Shown here piece by piece: positions 19,682 to 31,298 of a stretch of DNA of 64,000 nt. The stretch is from CAWHNT01 sp963830775 (GTDB taxonomy: Bacteria; Pseudomonadota; Alphaproteobacteria; Geminicoccales; Geminicoccaceae). The DNA lies in contig CAWHNT010000037.1 of the NCBI GenBank assembly GCA_963830775.1, forward strand, positions 372,001 to 436,000. The letters are read 5' to 3'. How positions within the stretch are numbered: position 1 is the stretch's first letter; each line of letters begins with the position of its first letter. The position numbers and the translations under genes were made by a program. The notes beneath the pieces were generated by a model. It saw nothing but the letters and a program-made list of their open reading frames with translations, was not told the origin of the DNA and made no database searches.

Positions 19682-20062
19682 ATGGAAGACCGGGAAATTC
19701 GAGCGGCTCTGGATCGCCACTGGGCCGCCTCCGACGCGAACGACTTCGAGGGGGAGCACCAGATTTACCGAGAGGACGCGGTGCTCGAATATCCGCAGTC
19801 TGGCGAGCGCATCCGCGGGCGGCGCCAGATCCAGTTGTCTCGCGGCGCGCAGCCGAATCGAAAGCACTTCACCGTGCGTCGGATAACCGGGGCGGCCGAT
19901 CTCTGGATCACTGAATATGTCCTGACCTATGACGGTCAGCCGTTCTACACCGTCAGCATCATGGAGTTCCTCGACGGGAAGGTTGCCCGCGAGACCCAGT
20001 ATTTTGGCGAGCCGTTCGAGCCGGGACCCTCGCGCGCGCAGTGGGTCGAGCGCATGGCTTGA
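19682..20062 (+). CDS. SnoaL-like / NTF2-fold protein
   Basis: A 126-residue protein starting at ATG 19682 (GGGAG nine bases upstream). The pattern HWAASDANDFEGEHQIYREDAVLEYPQSGERIRG is typical of the SnoaL-like half of the NTF2-fold superfamily, and the tail YTVSIMEFLDGKVARETQYFGEPF closes the cone-shaped barrel. Such proteins bind or isomerise small molecules and have no fixed activity. Its end overlaps the start of the DNA glycosylase gene by 22 bases. The 264-base gap before it (19418-19681) shows no gene. Confidence 0.75.
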   Translation: MEDREIRAALDRHWAASDANDFEGEHQIYREDAVLEYPQSGERIRGRRQIQLSRGAQPNRKHFTVRRITGAADLWITEYVLTYDGQPFYTVSIMEFLDGKVARETQYFGEPFEPGPSRAQWVERMA

Positions 20063-20676
20063 AACCTGACCGCCATAGGGATGCCCATCGGCCACTGGCT
20101 CGCTCGGAGCTGCCGATCGATACGGCTTCTCTCGCCCGCTATCTCATTGGCAAGATGTTGGTGCGAGAGCTGCCTGAGGGTGTGGCCAGCGGCCGTATTG
20201 TCGAGACCGAGGCTTATGTCGTCGGCGATGCCGCCGGGCACGCCTACCGCCGGATGACCCGGCGCAACCGTTCGCTGTTTCTCGAGCCTGGGCGCGCCTA
20301 TGTCTATCTCGCCTACGGCATCTCCTACATGCTGAATGTCTCGAGCGAGATGCCCGGGATCGGAGCCGGCGTGCTGATCAGGGCGCTCGAGCCGCTCGAA
20401 GGCATCCCGATCATGCAAGCAAATCGCGGCATCGAGCGCTTGCGCGACCTGGCGCGAGGACCAGGAAGGCTCACCGTGGCGTTGCGGATTGATCGTTCCC
20501 TCGATGGGCACGACCTTTGCCGAGAAGGCCCTCTATGGCTCGGATGCGGTGACCAGGAACCCGGCGAAATCGGGCAGAGCATCAGGATCGGCATTTCGCG
20601 GGATGTGGACCGCCTCCTGCGATTTTATCGTCGGGACAATCCGTTCGTCAGTGGTCCAAGGTCACTCAATCGGTAA
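20041..20676 (+). CDS. 3-methyladenine DNA glycosylase, AAG/MPG family
   Basis: A 211-residue monofunctional glycosylase that removes alkylated purines. Family landmarks are LARYLIGKMLVRELP, the catalytic glutamate in GRIVETEAYVVGDAAGHAYRR (about residue 55), the tyrosine-containing YVYLAYGISYMLNVSSE, and VLIRALEPLEG. C-terminal residues ISRDVDRLLRFY...NPFVSG are also typical. The start is uncertain: GTG 20041 overlaps the preceding gene by 22 bases, and the conserved part begins about 20 residues later (SELPIDTASLARYLIG). Confidence 0.9.
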   Translation: MGRAHGLKPDRHRDAHRPLARSELPIDTASLARYLIGKMLVRELPEGVASGRIVETEAYVVGDAAGHAYRRMTRRNRSLFLEPGRAYVYLAYGISYMLNVSSEMPGIGAGVLIRALEPLEGIPIMQANRGIERLRDLARGPGRLTVALRIDRSLDGHDLCREGPLWLGCGDQEPGEIGQSIRIGISRDVDRLLRFYRRDNPFVSGPRSLNR

Positions 20677-20784
20677 GGGATCGCTGCAGCCGCCCTCCTC
20701 GTGGCGCGCCTCGATCGCCAGACGCGTGACGAGCGGACCCGGCTGGCTCATCCTGACGAGCAGAATCGGGTCGGGGACCGCGGG

Positions 20785-23198
20785 ATGACCGAGCATGTGC
20801 GGGCCGTCGTGATCGGCGGCGGGGCGGTGGGCGTGAGCTGCCTCTATCACTTGGCCCTGCGGGGGTGGACGGACTGCCTGCTGCTGGAGCGGGACGAGCT
20901 GACCTCGGGCTCGACCTGGCATGCGGCGGGGAACTGCCCGACCTTCTCGACCAGCTGGGGCATCATGCGGCTCCAGCATTACTCGACGCGGCTCTATCGG
21001 GGGCTGGGCGAGGCGGTGGGGTATCCGGTCGGGTACAACGTCACGGGCTCGCTGCGGCTCGCGCATGGCGAGGCGCGGATGGACGAGTACCGGCATGTGC
21101 TCGACATAGGCCGGGCCAATGGGATCGGGTACGAGCTGCTGCGGCCGGAGGAGGCAAAGGAGCGTTATCCGTTCCTGGAGCTGGACGATCTCGAGGGTGC
21201 CTTGTGGGACCCGGAGGATGGGGACATCGATCCGGCGCAGCTCACCCAGGCGCTGGCGGCGGGGGCGCGGCAGCTTGGGGCCGTGGTGCGGCGCGGGTGC
21301 AGGGTCACGGGAATCGAGCGGCAGGGCGGGGAGTGGGAGATCAGCACCGACGGCGGGTACGCCGTGCGGTGCGAGGTGGTGGTGAATGCGGCGGGGTATC
21401 GGGCGGGGGAGGTGATGGGGCTGCTGGGGCAGCATCTGCCGACCGTCGCGATGGAGCATCAGTACCTGGTGACGGAGGATGTCCCGGAGCTGGTGGCGAG
21501 GGGTGGGAAGCTGCCGCTGCTTACGCGATCCGGACGTCTCCTACTATCTGCGGCAGGAGAGGCAGGGGCTGCTGCTCGGGCCCTATGAGTGGCAGGCGAC
21601 TCCGATGTGGCGGGAGGGGATCCCGGAGGACTTCGCCTACGGGCTGGCGGCGGACGATCTGGGGCGGCTGGAGCGATACATCGAGGCCGCCTGCGCGCGG
21701 GTGCCGATCCTGGGGACGGTGGGCGTGAAGCGGGTGGTGAACGGGCCGATCCCGTACTCGCCGGACGGCAATCCCTATCTCGGGCCGGCGCATGGGCTGC
21801 CGGGGTTCTATCACTGCAACACGTTCAGCTTCGGGATCGCGCAGGCGGGCGGGGCCGGGAAGGCGCTGGCCGAGTGGGTGATCGACGGGGCGCCGGAGTG
21901 GGACCTGTGGGCGCTCGATCCGCGGCGCTACACGGGCTACGCGACGCGGAGCTACACGCTCGCCAAGGCGATCGAGGTCTACCAGAACGAGTATGCGCCG
22001 GCCTTCCCGTATCGAGGAGCGGCCGGCGGGGCGGCCGGTGCGGACCTCGCCGCTCTATCCGTTGCTGAAGGCAAAGGGGGCGCGGTTCGGCGCGCGGGGC
22101 GGCTGGGAGCGGGCGGTGTATTTCGACCCGGACGGGTCGGTGGGCGAGCCGGGCTTGAGCTTCCGGCGGCAGCGGAACTGGTTCGGGCGCGTGGGTGAGG
22201 AGGTGCGCGCGGTCCGGGAGGCGGCGGGGCTGCTCGACCTGCCGGGGCTGGCCCGGTTCATGGTCGACGGGCCGGGGGCGGCGGCAGCACTCGACCGGCT
22301 GCTGTGCACGCGGCTGCCGCAGGTCGGGCGGGTGGCGCTGGGCTATGCGCTCGACGGGCGGGGCGGGATCGTGAGCGAGTTCACGGTAGCGCGGCTGGGG
22401 GAGGAGCGGTTCCTGCTCTGCTCGGCGGCCGCCGCCGAGTGGCACGATGCGGACTGGCTGCGGGCCGGGCTGCCGGTGCCGGTCGAGGAGCTGACGGCAC
22501 GGCTGGGCACGCTGGTGCTGGCGGGGCCGCGGGCAGAGGCGATCCTGGCGCAGGTGGTCGAGTGCGATCTCAGGGCGGGGAGCTTCCCGCGGCTCGGGGT
22601 GGCCGAGGTGGAGATCGGCAGTGCCCGGGGGCTGCTCATGCGCATGAGCTGTCTGGGCGAGCTCGGCTGCGAGCTGCATCTGCCGGTGGAGCACATGGTG
22701 GCGGTCTACGAGCGGCTGCTGGCCGTGGGTGCCGGGCATGGTCTCGTGGAGATCGGCCTCTACGCCCTGGAGAGCCTGCGGCTCGACCGGGGCAACCCGG
22801 CGTGGAAGGCGGACATCGATCAGGGGACCAGCCCGCTTGCCGCCGGGCTGGAGCGGCTCGTCGATTTCGGGAAGCCGGACTTCGTGGGCAGGGCGGCGCT
22901 CATCGAGGAGCGGGAGCGTGGCCCGGCGCAGCGGCTGGTGCCGCTGCTGCTGGAGGAGGCGGGCGAGGCCGACCCGCTGCCGATGGCGTCGGTGTGGAAG
23001 GACGGCCAGCGGATCGGGGCCGTGACCTCGGCGGGGTGGAGCTACACGCTGGGGAAGGCCGTGGCGCTGGCCTATGTGCGGCGCGACCTGGCCCTGCCGG
23101 GGGTGCGGCTGGGGGTGACCGTGCTGGGCGTGCCGCAGCCCGCCGTGGTCGGGGCGGCACCGCTCTCCAATGTGGCGGCGACACGGCTCGAGGCTTGA
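20785..23198 (+). CDS. dimethylglycine/sarcosine dehydrogenase-like flavoprotein A (two frameshifts)
   Basis: Repaired length is about 803 residues. Residues 1-400 form a DAO-type FAD domain: VIGGGAVGVSCLYHLALRG, then GSTWHAAGN, whose His is the site of covalent FAD attachment in the DMGDH family. The C-terminal 400 residues form a GcvT-type folate-binding domain ending in the usual GAVTSAGWSYTLGKAVALAYV. Single extra bases near 21523 and 22010 break the frame, but the flanking residues join cleanly (LPLL to RDPDVSYYL; FPY to IEERPAG). It probably oxidises N-methylated glycines and passes formaldehyde to tetrahydrofolate. ATG 20785 is the start. Confidence 0.82.
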
Positions 23199-23254
23199 GG
23201 CAGCGCCAGGGCAGGCGTATGTAGTGACTTAACCTACAAGTGAGGATCCATCCC

Positions 23255-23524
23255 TTGCGCTCCGTCTCCGCCCGTGAGGCCAACCAGGCCTTCTCGCGCA
23301 TCCTCGGCGAGGCCGAGGGCGGCGAGGAGGTGGTGATCACCCGTCGCGGCAAGCCTGTGGCCGTGCTCGGGCCATGGAAGCCGCCCGCCATGACGCCCGA
23401 GCGGCAGGCGGCGATCGAGCGGATCTCCAAGATGATGCACGAGGGCGTGCACCTTGGCGGGCCGCCCTATTATAAGAACCGGGATGAGCTCTACGACCGG
23501 GATGAACCCGGCGACGAAGAATGA
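23255..23524 (+). CDS. Phd/YefM-type antitoxin
   Basis: Starting at TTG 23255 (GAGG nine bases upstream; a GTG at 23240 is an alternative), the 89-residue protein begins MRSVSAREANQAFSRILGEAE followed by GEEVVITRRGKPVAVL, the standard Phd/YefM fold that binds DNA and neutralises a cognate toxin. The acidic, Tyr-rich tail (YDRDEPGDEE) would wrap the toxin. Its TGA overlaps the toxin ATG by four bases. The pair sits between two flavoprotein genes. The short AT-rich leader 23220-23240 probably holds an autoregulated promoter. Confidence 0.85.
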   Translation: MRSVSAREANQAFSRILGEAEGGEEVVITRRGKPVAVLGPWKPPAMTPERQAAIERISKMMHEGVHLGGPPYYKNRDELYDRDEPGDEE

Positions 23525-23961
23525 TCGCTGTCGATACCAATGTGCTCGTCTACGCAGTGACCGGGCAGCAGGGGAGCGGCACGTCAGGCGGCCAGCTGGT
23601 TGACGGAGTTGATCAGGCGGCAGGGAGATGCTGTGTCTTTCTCCTGCAGTCGTTCGCGGAGTTCTTCCGCGCCACGACCCGCAAGCGAGTACTCACGGCC
23701 GAAGCCTCCCGCGACTTCGTTGATGGCTGGTGGTCGGTAGCATCCAGTGCTGCCTATGAGGCCGCAGACCTGTTCGCCGCCATGGACGCGGTCATCAAGC
23801 ACAAGCTCAGCCCCTTCGACGCCCTTATCTGGGCCACTGCCGAACGTGCTGGCGTCACTTACTTCGTGACCGAGGACCAGCAGGATGGCCGACGGCTCGG
23901 CCGGGTCACGTTCGTCGACCCGTTTGCCGCGCGGAACAGGGCCCTTCTCGGCCTGGACTGA
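23521..23961 (+). CDS. PIN-domain toxin, VapC-like
   Basis: A 146-residue PIN-domain protein: MIAVDTNVLVYAV carries the first catalytic Asp (residue 5), SFAEFFRATTRKRVL the conserved Glu region, and LSPFDALIWATAERAGVTYFVTEDQ the remaining acidic residues. PIN toxins cleave RNA, often tRNA. The residues between 15 and 35 (GQQGSGTSGGQ) are looser than usual, so activity is plausible but not certain. It overlaps the antitoxin by ATGA and is followed after three bases by the next flavoprotein gene. Confidence 0.85.
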   Translation: MIAVDTNVLVYAVTGQQGSGTSGGQLVDGVDQAAGRCCVFLLQSFAEFFRATTRKRVLTAEASRDFVDGWWSVASSAAYEAADLFAAMDAVIKHKLSPFDALIWATAERAGVTYFVTEDQQDGRRLGRVTFVDPFAARNRALLGLD

Positions 23962-23964
23962 GCC

Positions 23965-26413
23965 ATGACCGCCGCCCTCCCCGCTCGCACCGACGTCGTC
24001 ATCATCGGCGGCGGTATCGTCGGCTGCTCGATCGCGTACCACCTGACCAGGCTCGGCATCACCGACGTCCTGCTCCTGGAGCGGCGGCAGCTCACCTGCG
24101 GGACGACGTGGCACGCGGCGGGGCTCGTGGGCCAGCTGCGGGCGACGCGGCGGATGACCGAGCTGGCGAAGTACACCTCCGAGCTGTTCGCGACACTGGA
24201 GGCGGAGACGGGGCAGGCGACCGGGTTCCGGCAGAACGGGTCGCTCTCGGTGGCGACCAATGCCGAGCGCTTCCTGGAGCTGAAGCGCGGCGCCTCGATG
24301 GGGCGCAGCTTCGGGCTCGAGGTCGAGGTGATCGGGCCGGCGGAGATCGGGGCCCGGTACCCGTTCGTGGAGACGGGCGACCTCGTCGGCGGCATCTTCC
24401 TGCCGAAGGACGGGCAGACCAACCCGGTCGATACGACGCTGGCCCTGGCCCGCGGGGCGCGGATGCGCGGGGCACGCGTGGTCGAGGGGGTGAAGGTCCA
24501 GCAGATAGTCGTGGACGCGGGTCGTGCTGTGGGCGTGCGTACCGACGCGGGCGAGGTCCGTGCCGGCACGGTCGTGCTGGCGGCCGGGATGTGGTCGCGG
24601 GATCTCGCGCGCGCGACCGGGGTCGCCGTGCCGCTGCATGCGGCCGAGCACTTCTACATCGTCACCGAGCCGATCCCCGGCCTGCCGACCGACCTGCCGT
24701 CGCTGCGGGTGACGGACGAGGCCGCCTACTACAAGGAGGATGCGGGCAAGATCCTGCTGGGCTGCTTCGAGCCCGAGGCCAAGCCCTGGGGCGAGGACGG
24801 CATCCCGGACGACTTCGCCTTCGGCACGCTGCCCGAGGACATCGACCATTTCGAGCCGATCCTCGAGCTGGCGACGCGCCGCTTCCCGCGTTTGCGCGAG
24901 ACCGGCATCCAGACCTTCTTCAACGGGCCCGAGAGCTTCACGCCCGACGACCGTTATCTGCTGGGCGAGACGGCGGAGGTGCGGGACCTGTTCGTCGCCT
25001 GCGGCTTCAACTCGATCGGCATCCAGAGCTCAGGCGGGGCCGGCAAGGTACTGGCAGAGTGGATCCGCGACCGCCACCCGCCGGTCGACCTCACCGACGT
25101 CGACATCCGCCGTTTCCATCCGGTCCAGAGCACACGGGCCTACCTGCGCGACCGCACGGTGGAGACCTTGGGCCTGCTCTACGCGATGCACTGGCCCTAC
25201 CGACAGTATGCCACCGCGCGCGGCGTGCGCCGGTCGCCGTTCCATGAACGGCTGCTCGCCGCCGGGGCGGTGATGGGCGAGATGGCGGGCTGGGAGCGGC
25301 CGAACTGGTTCGCGCGTCCGGGTCAGGAGCGCGAGTACCGCTACACCTACGGGCGCCAGAACTGGTTCGGGAACTGTGCCGAGGAATGTCTCGCAGTGCG
25401 GGACCGCGTGGCTCTCTTCGACCAGTCCTGCTTCGCGAAGTTCCTGGTGACGGGCCCTGACGCCTGTGCGGTCCTGGAGCGGATCTCGGCCAACCGGATC
25501 GACGTGCCGGCCGGCCGGATCGTCTACACGCAGTGGCTGAACGAGCTGGGCGGGATCGAGGCCGATCTCACCGTCACGCGTCTCGACGAGACCAGCTTCC
25601 TTGTCGTCACGAGTGCTGCATCGGAGACCCGCGACCTTGCCTGGCTCAGGCGGCACGTGCCGGCCGAATTGCGTTGTGCGGTGAGCAACGTCACCTCGGG
25701 CCTGGCGACGCTCGGGCTCATGGGCCCTCGCTCGCGTGCTCTCCTGGAGCAGCTCTCGGGCGAGGACCTGTCCAACGCCGCCTTCCCGTTCGCCACCTCG
25801 CGCGAGATCGAGATCGGCTATGCGCGGGTGCGGGCCTGCCGGATCACCTATGTCGGGGAGCTCGGCTGGGAACTCTACATCCCGACCGAACTCGCGATGC
25901 ATGTCTTCGAGCGGATCGTCGAGGCCGGTGCGCGAGCACGGGCTGGCCCATGCCGGCTACCATGCGCTGCACAGCTGCCGGACCGAGAAGGGCTACCGGC
26001 ACTGGGGCCACGATATCGGGCCGGAGGACACGCCGCTCGAGGCCGGCCTCGGCTTTGCCGTCGCCTGGGACAAGCAGGGCGGCTTCATCGGCCGCGAGGC
26101 GCTGCTGCGGCGTCGCGAGCAGATGCCGGAGCGGCGTCTGGTCCAGGTCAGGCTCGCCGACGACAGCCGCCTCCTCTACCACGACGAGCCGGTCTGGAAG
26201 GGTGACCGGATCGTCGGCTCGGTCACCTCGGGCATGTACGGCCATCGGCTGCAGGCCTCGTTGGGAATGGGCTATGTCCATCACGCGGAAGGCGTTTCCG
26301 CGGCGTGGCTGGCGAGCGGCGGGTTCGAGGTCGAGATAGCCTGCGAGCGGATGCCGGCGGTGTTGCAGCTGCAGCCGTTCTACGACCCGCGTGGGGAGAG
26401 GGTCCGCGGATAG
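23965..26413 (+). CDS. dimethylglycine/sarcosine dehydrogenase-like flavoprotein B (one frameshift)
   Basis: Repaired length is about 815 residues. The N-terminal FAD domain has VVIIGGGIVGCSIAYHLTRLG and GTTWHAAGLVGQLR, with the His expected to hold FAD covalently; GFNSIGIQSSGGAGKVLAEWI closes that domain. The C-terminal GcvT-type domain runs from about residue 430 (NWFARPGQEREYRYTYGRQNWFG in part) to ASLGMGYVHHAEGVS. One extra base near 25930 separates ...ERIVEAG from REHGLAHAGYHALHSCRTEKGYRHWG, whose sequence is the family's conserved folate site. It is a paralogue of flavoprotein A, not a close copy. Its end overlaps the convergent P-loop gene by 34 bases. Confidence 0.85.
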
Positions 26414-27219
26414 CGGATCTCGCGGAAGTCCTCGTCCAGCACCAACCGGCTCCAGCGCAGGCGGCGCACGCGACCGCGGGATGCCGGGGTAAGGATGGCA
26501 AGGCTCTGGGCATCGGCCCAGCTGGCGAGGCCCAGCGCCAGATCGCGACCGTTGGCACCCGCGAGCCCGACCAGAATGCGTGACGTTGCGTCTGGCGGCT
26601 CTCCGCTCATCAGGAGCTTGCAGGTCGGCACGGACCACGGTGCAGCGGACGTGAAATGCTGCCGGAACGCCTCACGGCGCGCTTCCCTTCGTTGCGCTTG
26701 TGTCTTCCTGCGAGCGAGCGGCGACGAGGCAAGGCAGAGTGCCGGCAGCTCCGCATGCCGGGCCAGGAGAGCCGTGAGCCCCTGGTCGGCGCCGATGGCC
26801 AGAAGGAGATCGGGCCGGAAGGCTCGGATCAGCGCCGCCTTGAGCCGCCCACCTGGGCCGGCGAGCATCCCGTCAGTGTTGGCGAGGAGCAGCGTGTCCC
26901 CGGCCACTTGGCCAAGCTCCGCCGAGGCAGCGAGGAGCCGTGCCCCGGCACCTACCGGATCGGTGGCGGCGACGAAGCTCAAGGCCGCGAGTGCCAAGCC
27001 GCCATCCTTGCCGACCTGCCCAAGCGTCACGCAAGTGGGCGGGCCGATGAGCTTCTGCCCGGGGTCGGTGTCAAGAACGGCGACATCAAGACCGGCGGCA
27101 CCGGCCTCCTGCCAGAGGAAGCGGGCCAGCGTGCTCTTCCCCGCGTCGGGCGGTCCGAGCAGGAGCACCCGCTTCCAGCGACCGGAGGCAAGCTGTCGGG
27201 CCGCCTCGGCCCAGGCCAC
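26380..27219 (-). CDS. Clp1/Grc3-like P-loop protein, putative polynucleotide 5'-kinase
   Basis: A 279-residue protein with Walker A GPPDAGKST near residue 20, a Walker-B/lid-like VAVLDTDPGQKLIGPPTCVTLG (the D-T-D-P-G-Q pattern of Clp1/Grc3/NOL9 polynucleotide kinases), and a C-terminal beta-rich part. I recognise the Clp1_P-type core; the eukaryotic relatives phosphorylate RNA 5' hydroxyls. GTG 27219 is the first usable start, 17 bases after the ureG stop, so it is probably co-transcribed with the urease genes. A role in urease maturation is not established and RNA kinase activity is inference. Confidence 0.7.
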   Translation of the reverse strand: MAWAEAARQLASGRWKRVLLLGPPDAGKSTLARFLWQEAGAAGLDVAVLDTDPGQKLIGPPTCVTLGQVGKDGGLALAALSFVAATDPVGAGARLLAASAELGQVAGDTLLLANTDGMLAGPGGRLKAALIRAFRPDLLLAIGADQGLTALLARHAELPALCLASSPLARRKTQAQRREARREAFRQHFTSAAPWSVPTCKLLMSGEPPDATSRILVGLAGANGRDLALGLASWADAQSLAILTPASRGRVRRLRWSRLVLDEDFREIRYPRTLSPRGS

Positions 27220-27236
27220 CGGGACGTCGATCGGCG

Positions 27237-27845
27237 CTACGCTCCGAGCCCGCCCTGGGCCTCGATGAAGTGCCTGATCTCCGGCACGCCTTTGCCCTCC
27301 TTCAGGTTCGTGAACACGAACGGGCGCGGGCCCCGCATCCGGCGGGCGTCGCGGTCCATGACCTCCAGGCTCGCGCCCACGAGTGGCGCCAGGTCGATCT
27401 TGTTGATGACCAGGAGGTCCGAGCGGGTGATGCCAGGGCCGCCCTTGCGGGGGATCTTGTCGCCGGCCGAGACGTCGATGACGTAGATCGTGAGGTCGGC
27501 CAGCTCGGGCGAGAAGGTGGCTGCCAGGTTGTCGCCGCCGGATTCGATCAGGACCAGCTCCAGATCGGGGAAGCGGCGGGTCATGTCGGCCACGGCTGCC
27601 AGGTTGATCGAGGCGTCCTCGCGGATCGCGGTGTGCGGGCAGCCCCCCGTTTCCACGCCCATGATCCGCTCCGGCGGCAGGGCACCGGAGCGGGTGAGGA
27701 ACTCGGCATCCTCGCGGGTGTAGATGTCGTTGGTGATGGCGGCGAGCTGCCAGCGCTCGCGCATCGCCTTGCACAAGGCGTCCATGAGCGCGGTCTTGCC
27801 GGAGCCCACCGGCCCGCCCACGCCGACGCGAAGCGGCCCGCTCAC
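27237..27845 (-). CDS. ureG: urease accessory GTPase UreG
   Basis: A 202-residue SIMIBI GTPase that drives nickel delivery to urease. P-loop GPVGSGKTAL (residue 9 on), the nickel-binding Cys-Pro-His in ETGGCPHTAIRED, switch region VLIESGGDNLAATFSPEL, and NKIDLAP (guanine specificity) are all intact. The GTG start at 27845 overlaps the ureF stop by four bases (GTGA), so the two are translationally coupled. Confidence 0.96.
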   Translation of the reverse strand: MSGPLRVGVGGPVGSGKTALMDALCKAMRERWQLAAITNDIYTREDAEFLTRSGALPPERIMGVETGGCPHTAIREDASINLAAVADMTRRFPDLELVLIESGGDNLAATFSPELADLTIYVIDVSAGDKIPRKGGPGITRSDLLVINKIDLAPLVGASLEVMDRDARRMRGPRPFVFTNLKEGKGVPEIRHFIEAQGGLGA

Positions 27846-28525
27846 GAGCGGAACAGCCTTGTGTACTGCGTCTCGTGCCGCATCGAAGCCCACTCCACCA
27901 AGGGCGTGGCCGAGCCGATCTCGGCCAGCGGTCGCAAGCTCGCCGCGGCTGACGCGGCGAGGATCACGGGCTCCAGGGCTGCCAGCGCACGCTGGCCGTC
28001 GGTCTGGCCCAAGGGTACGAGGCGTACGGCGGCCGAGACGAGGTTGGCCGTGAAGGCGTGCAGATAGCCGGCGATGGTCGGCTCGAGCGGGACGCCGGCG
28101 CGGGCCGCCACGATGCCGACGGCCGTGGCGTGACCGCCCGCAGCCAGAGCCTCGCCCTGCCCGTCCAGCCAGGGATCGGGCCAGACGCGGCGAACCGTGT
28201 CCAGGAACGCGCGGCCTTGAGCAGCACTTTCGAGCGCCGTCTCCTTGGTGCCGCGCAGGGCCGCACCCCATTCCGTCGCCGCCGCCAGGCCAGCGGCATC
28301 GTCGGCGCGGGCGGCCCGCCATGCCGCCGCAAGCAGGGTGGCGTCGACGCGACCTGCCCCGTGGGTCAGCACCGTGTCGAGCCACCCGACCAGATCGCCC
28401 CGATCCCGCACGAGCCCGGCCTCCACGGCGAATTCCAGCCCGTGCGAGTAGCTGAACCCGCCGACCGGGAAGGAGGGCGAGAGCCAGGTCAGCAGACGCA
28501 GGAAGGCGTGGCCGTCAGGGATCAC
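27842..28525 (-). CDS. ureF: urease accessory protein UreF
   Basis: A 227-residue all-helical protein that acts with UreD and UreG in the pre-activation complex on apo-urease. LLTWLSPSFPVGGFSYSHGLE is the family start, and NLVSAAVRLVPLGQTDGQRAL and the tail MRHETQYTRLFRS are conserved contacts. Length is normal. It follows ureE by 134 bases and overlaps ureG by four. Confidence 0.94.
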   Translation of the reverse strand: MIPDGHAFLRLLTWLSPSFPVGGFSYSHGLEFAVEAGLVRDRGDLVGWLDTVLTHGAGRVDATLLAAAWRAARADDAAGLAAATEWGAALRGTKETALESAAQGRAFLDTVRRVWPDPWLDGQGEALAAGGHATAVGIVAARAGVPLEPTIAGYLHAFTANLVSAAVRLVPLGQTDGQRALAALEPVILAASAAASLRPLAEIGSATPLVEWASMRHETQYTRLFRS

Positions 28526-28659
28526 GAGCAGACGCTCTCGTCTACGTTGGCGACGTTATCGGATTGGTAACAGGTGCACGGTAGGGTGGCGGCATCAGGA
28601 CGGAGCAGATGCCCGATGGAACAGGCGCCGAAGGCACGATCGGGGCGAACGCGACGGCA

Positions 28660-29109
28660 TCAATGCCCATGGCCGCCGTAGGCGCCGTGCTCGGGGGAGA
28701 AGGGTGCCGCGGAGCGGGTGACCTTGGCACCCAGCTGCTCCAGCATCGCCGCGAGCACATGGTCGTCGCGCAGACGAAGACGGCCCTGCTCGAGCACCTG
28801 GACTGGCGTGTGGCGATTGCCGAGGTGCCAGGCGAGGCGGGCGAGCTCGATCGGTGTCGACGCCTCGACCTCGAGCACGGGCTCGAGTGCGGCGCGGATC
28901 TGGAGATAGCGGCCATCCTCGAGTGCGAGCAGGTCGCCATCGGCGAGATGCTGCGCCTCGGCGAGGTCGAGCAGGAAGGGCGTGCCGCTGTCGGTGGTGA
29001 GGCGGATGCGGCGGCGGTGACGGTCGTCATGGGTCAGGGTCACGGTGTCGAAGGGCTGGCCTTCGCGGGTGACCGCGGTCGCGCGCAGTGGCGGGCTCTC
29101 AGGGGTCAC
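28660..29109 (-). CDS. ureE: urease nickel metallochaperone UreE
   Basis: Core UreE sequence DTVTLTHDDRHRRRIRLTTD and HLADGDLLALEDGR, then the nickel site region LAWHLGNRHTPVQ and a short His-containing tail (HGAYGGHGH) typical of alphaproteobacterial UreE. I place the start at GTG 29109, which gives 149 residues; an ATG at 29265 overlaps the ureC stop and would add 52 residues with no family similarity, so translation coupling from there cannot be excluded. The 134 bases after it (28526-28659) show no gene. Confidence 0.88.
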   Translation of the reverse strand: MTPESPPLRATAVTREGQPFDTVTLTHDDRHRRRIRLTTDSGTPFLLDLAEAQHLADGDLLALEDGRYLQIRAALEPVLEVEASTPIELARLAWHLGNRHTPVQVLEQGRLRLRDDHVLAAMLEQLGAKVTRSAAPFSPEHGAYGGHGH

Positions 29110-29264
29110 GCCGGCTCGGCCCTGCCGTCTGTGCCGCGGGCAAGGAAGCGGCAGGCTCTGGTGGCGGGCCCATGGTCCGAGCCATGGCCTGACGGTCCGG
29201 ACTTCCAGAGAAGCCGGGGACGAGCGGAGGTGGGACAGGATGCGCAACGAGGTCGACACGGGCA

Positions 29265-30975
<1,711 letters not shown>

Positions 30976-30978
30976 GCG

Positions 30979-31290
30979 TCAGGGCTCCAGTCTGCCGCTG
31001 ATCTTGGCGTTGAAGCCGTAGACGATCCGGCTGCCGGCATAAGCCACGAGAGTTACCTCGCGGGTCTGGCCGGGCTCGAAGCGGACGGCGGTGCCGGCCG
31101 GGATGTCGAGACGGAAGCCGCGAGACTGCTCGCGGTCGAAGGAGAGGGCCGGGTTCGTTTCGTGGAAATGGTAGTGCGAGCCGACCTGGACCGGGCGGTC
31201 GCCGGTGTTGGCGACTTGGAGGGTGACGGTGGGACGGCCCTCGTTGAGCACGAGGTCGCCGGAAGCCGGGAAGATCTCGCCGGGGATCAT
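30979..31290 (-). CDS. ureB: urease beta subunit
   Basis: A 103-residue structural subunit beginning MIPGEIFPASGD at ATG 31290 (an in-frame TTG at 31302 would add MIPD). GDRPVQVGSHYHFHETNPALSFDR and YAGSRIVYGFNAKISG are family hallmarks. It is separate from ureA, as in most alphaproteobacteria, but here an AT-rich gene lies between them. It ends three bases before ureC. Confidence 0.95.
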   Translation of the reverse strand: MIPGEIFPASGDLVLNEGRPTVTLQVANTGDRPVQVGSHYHFHETNPALSFDREQSRGFRLDIPAGTAVRFEPGQTREVTLVAYAGSRIVYGFNAKISGRLEP

Positions 31291-31298
31291 GTCAGGGA

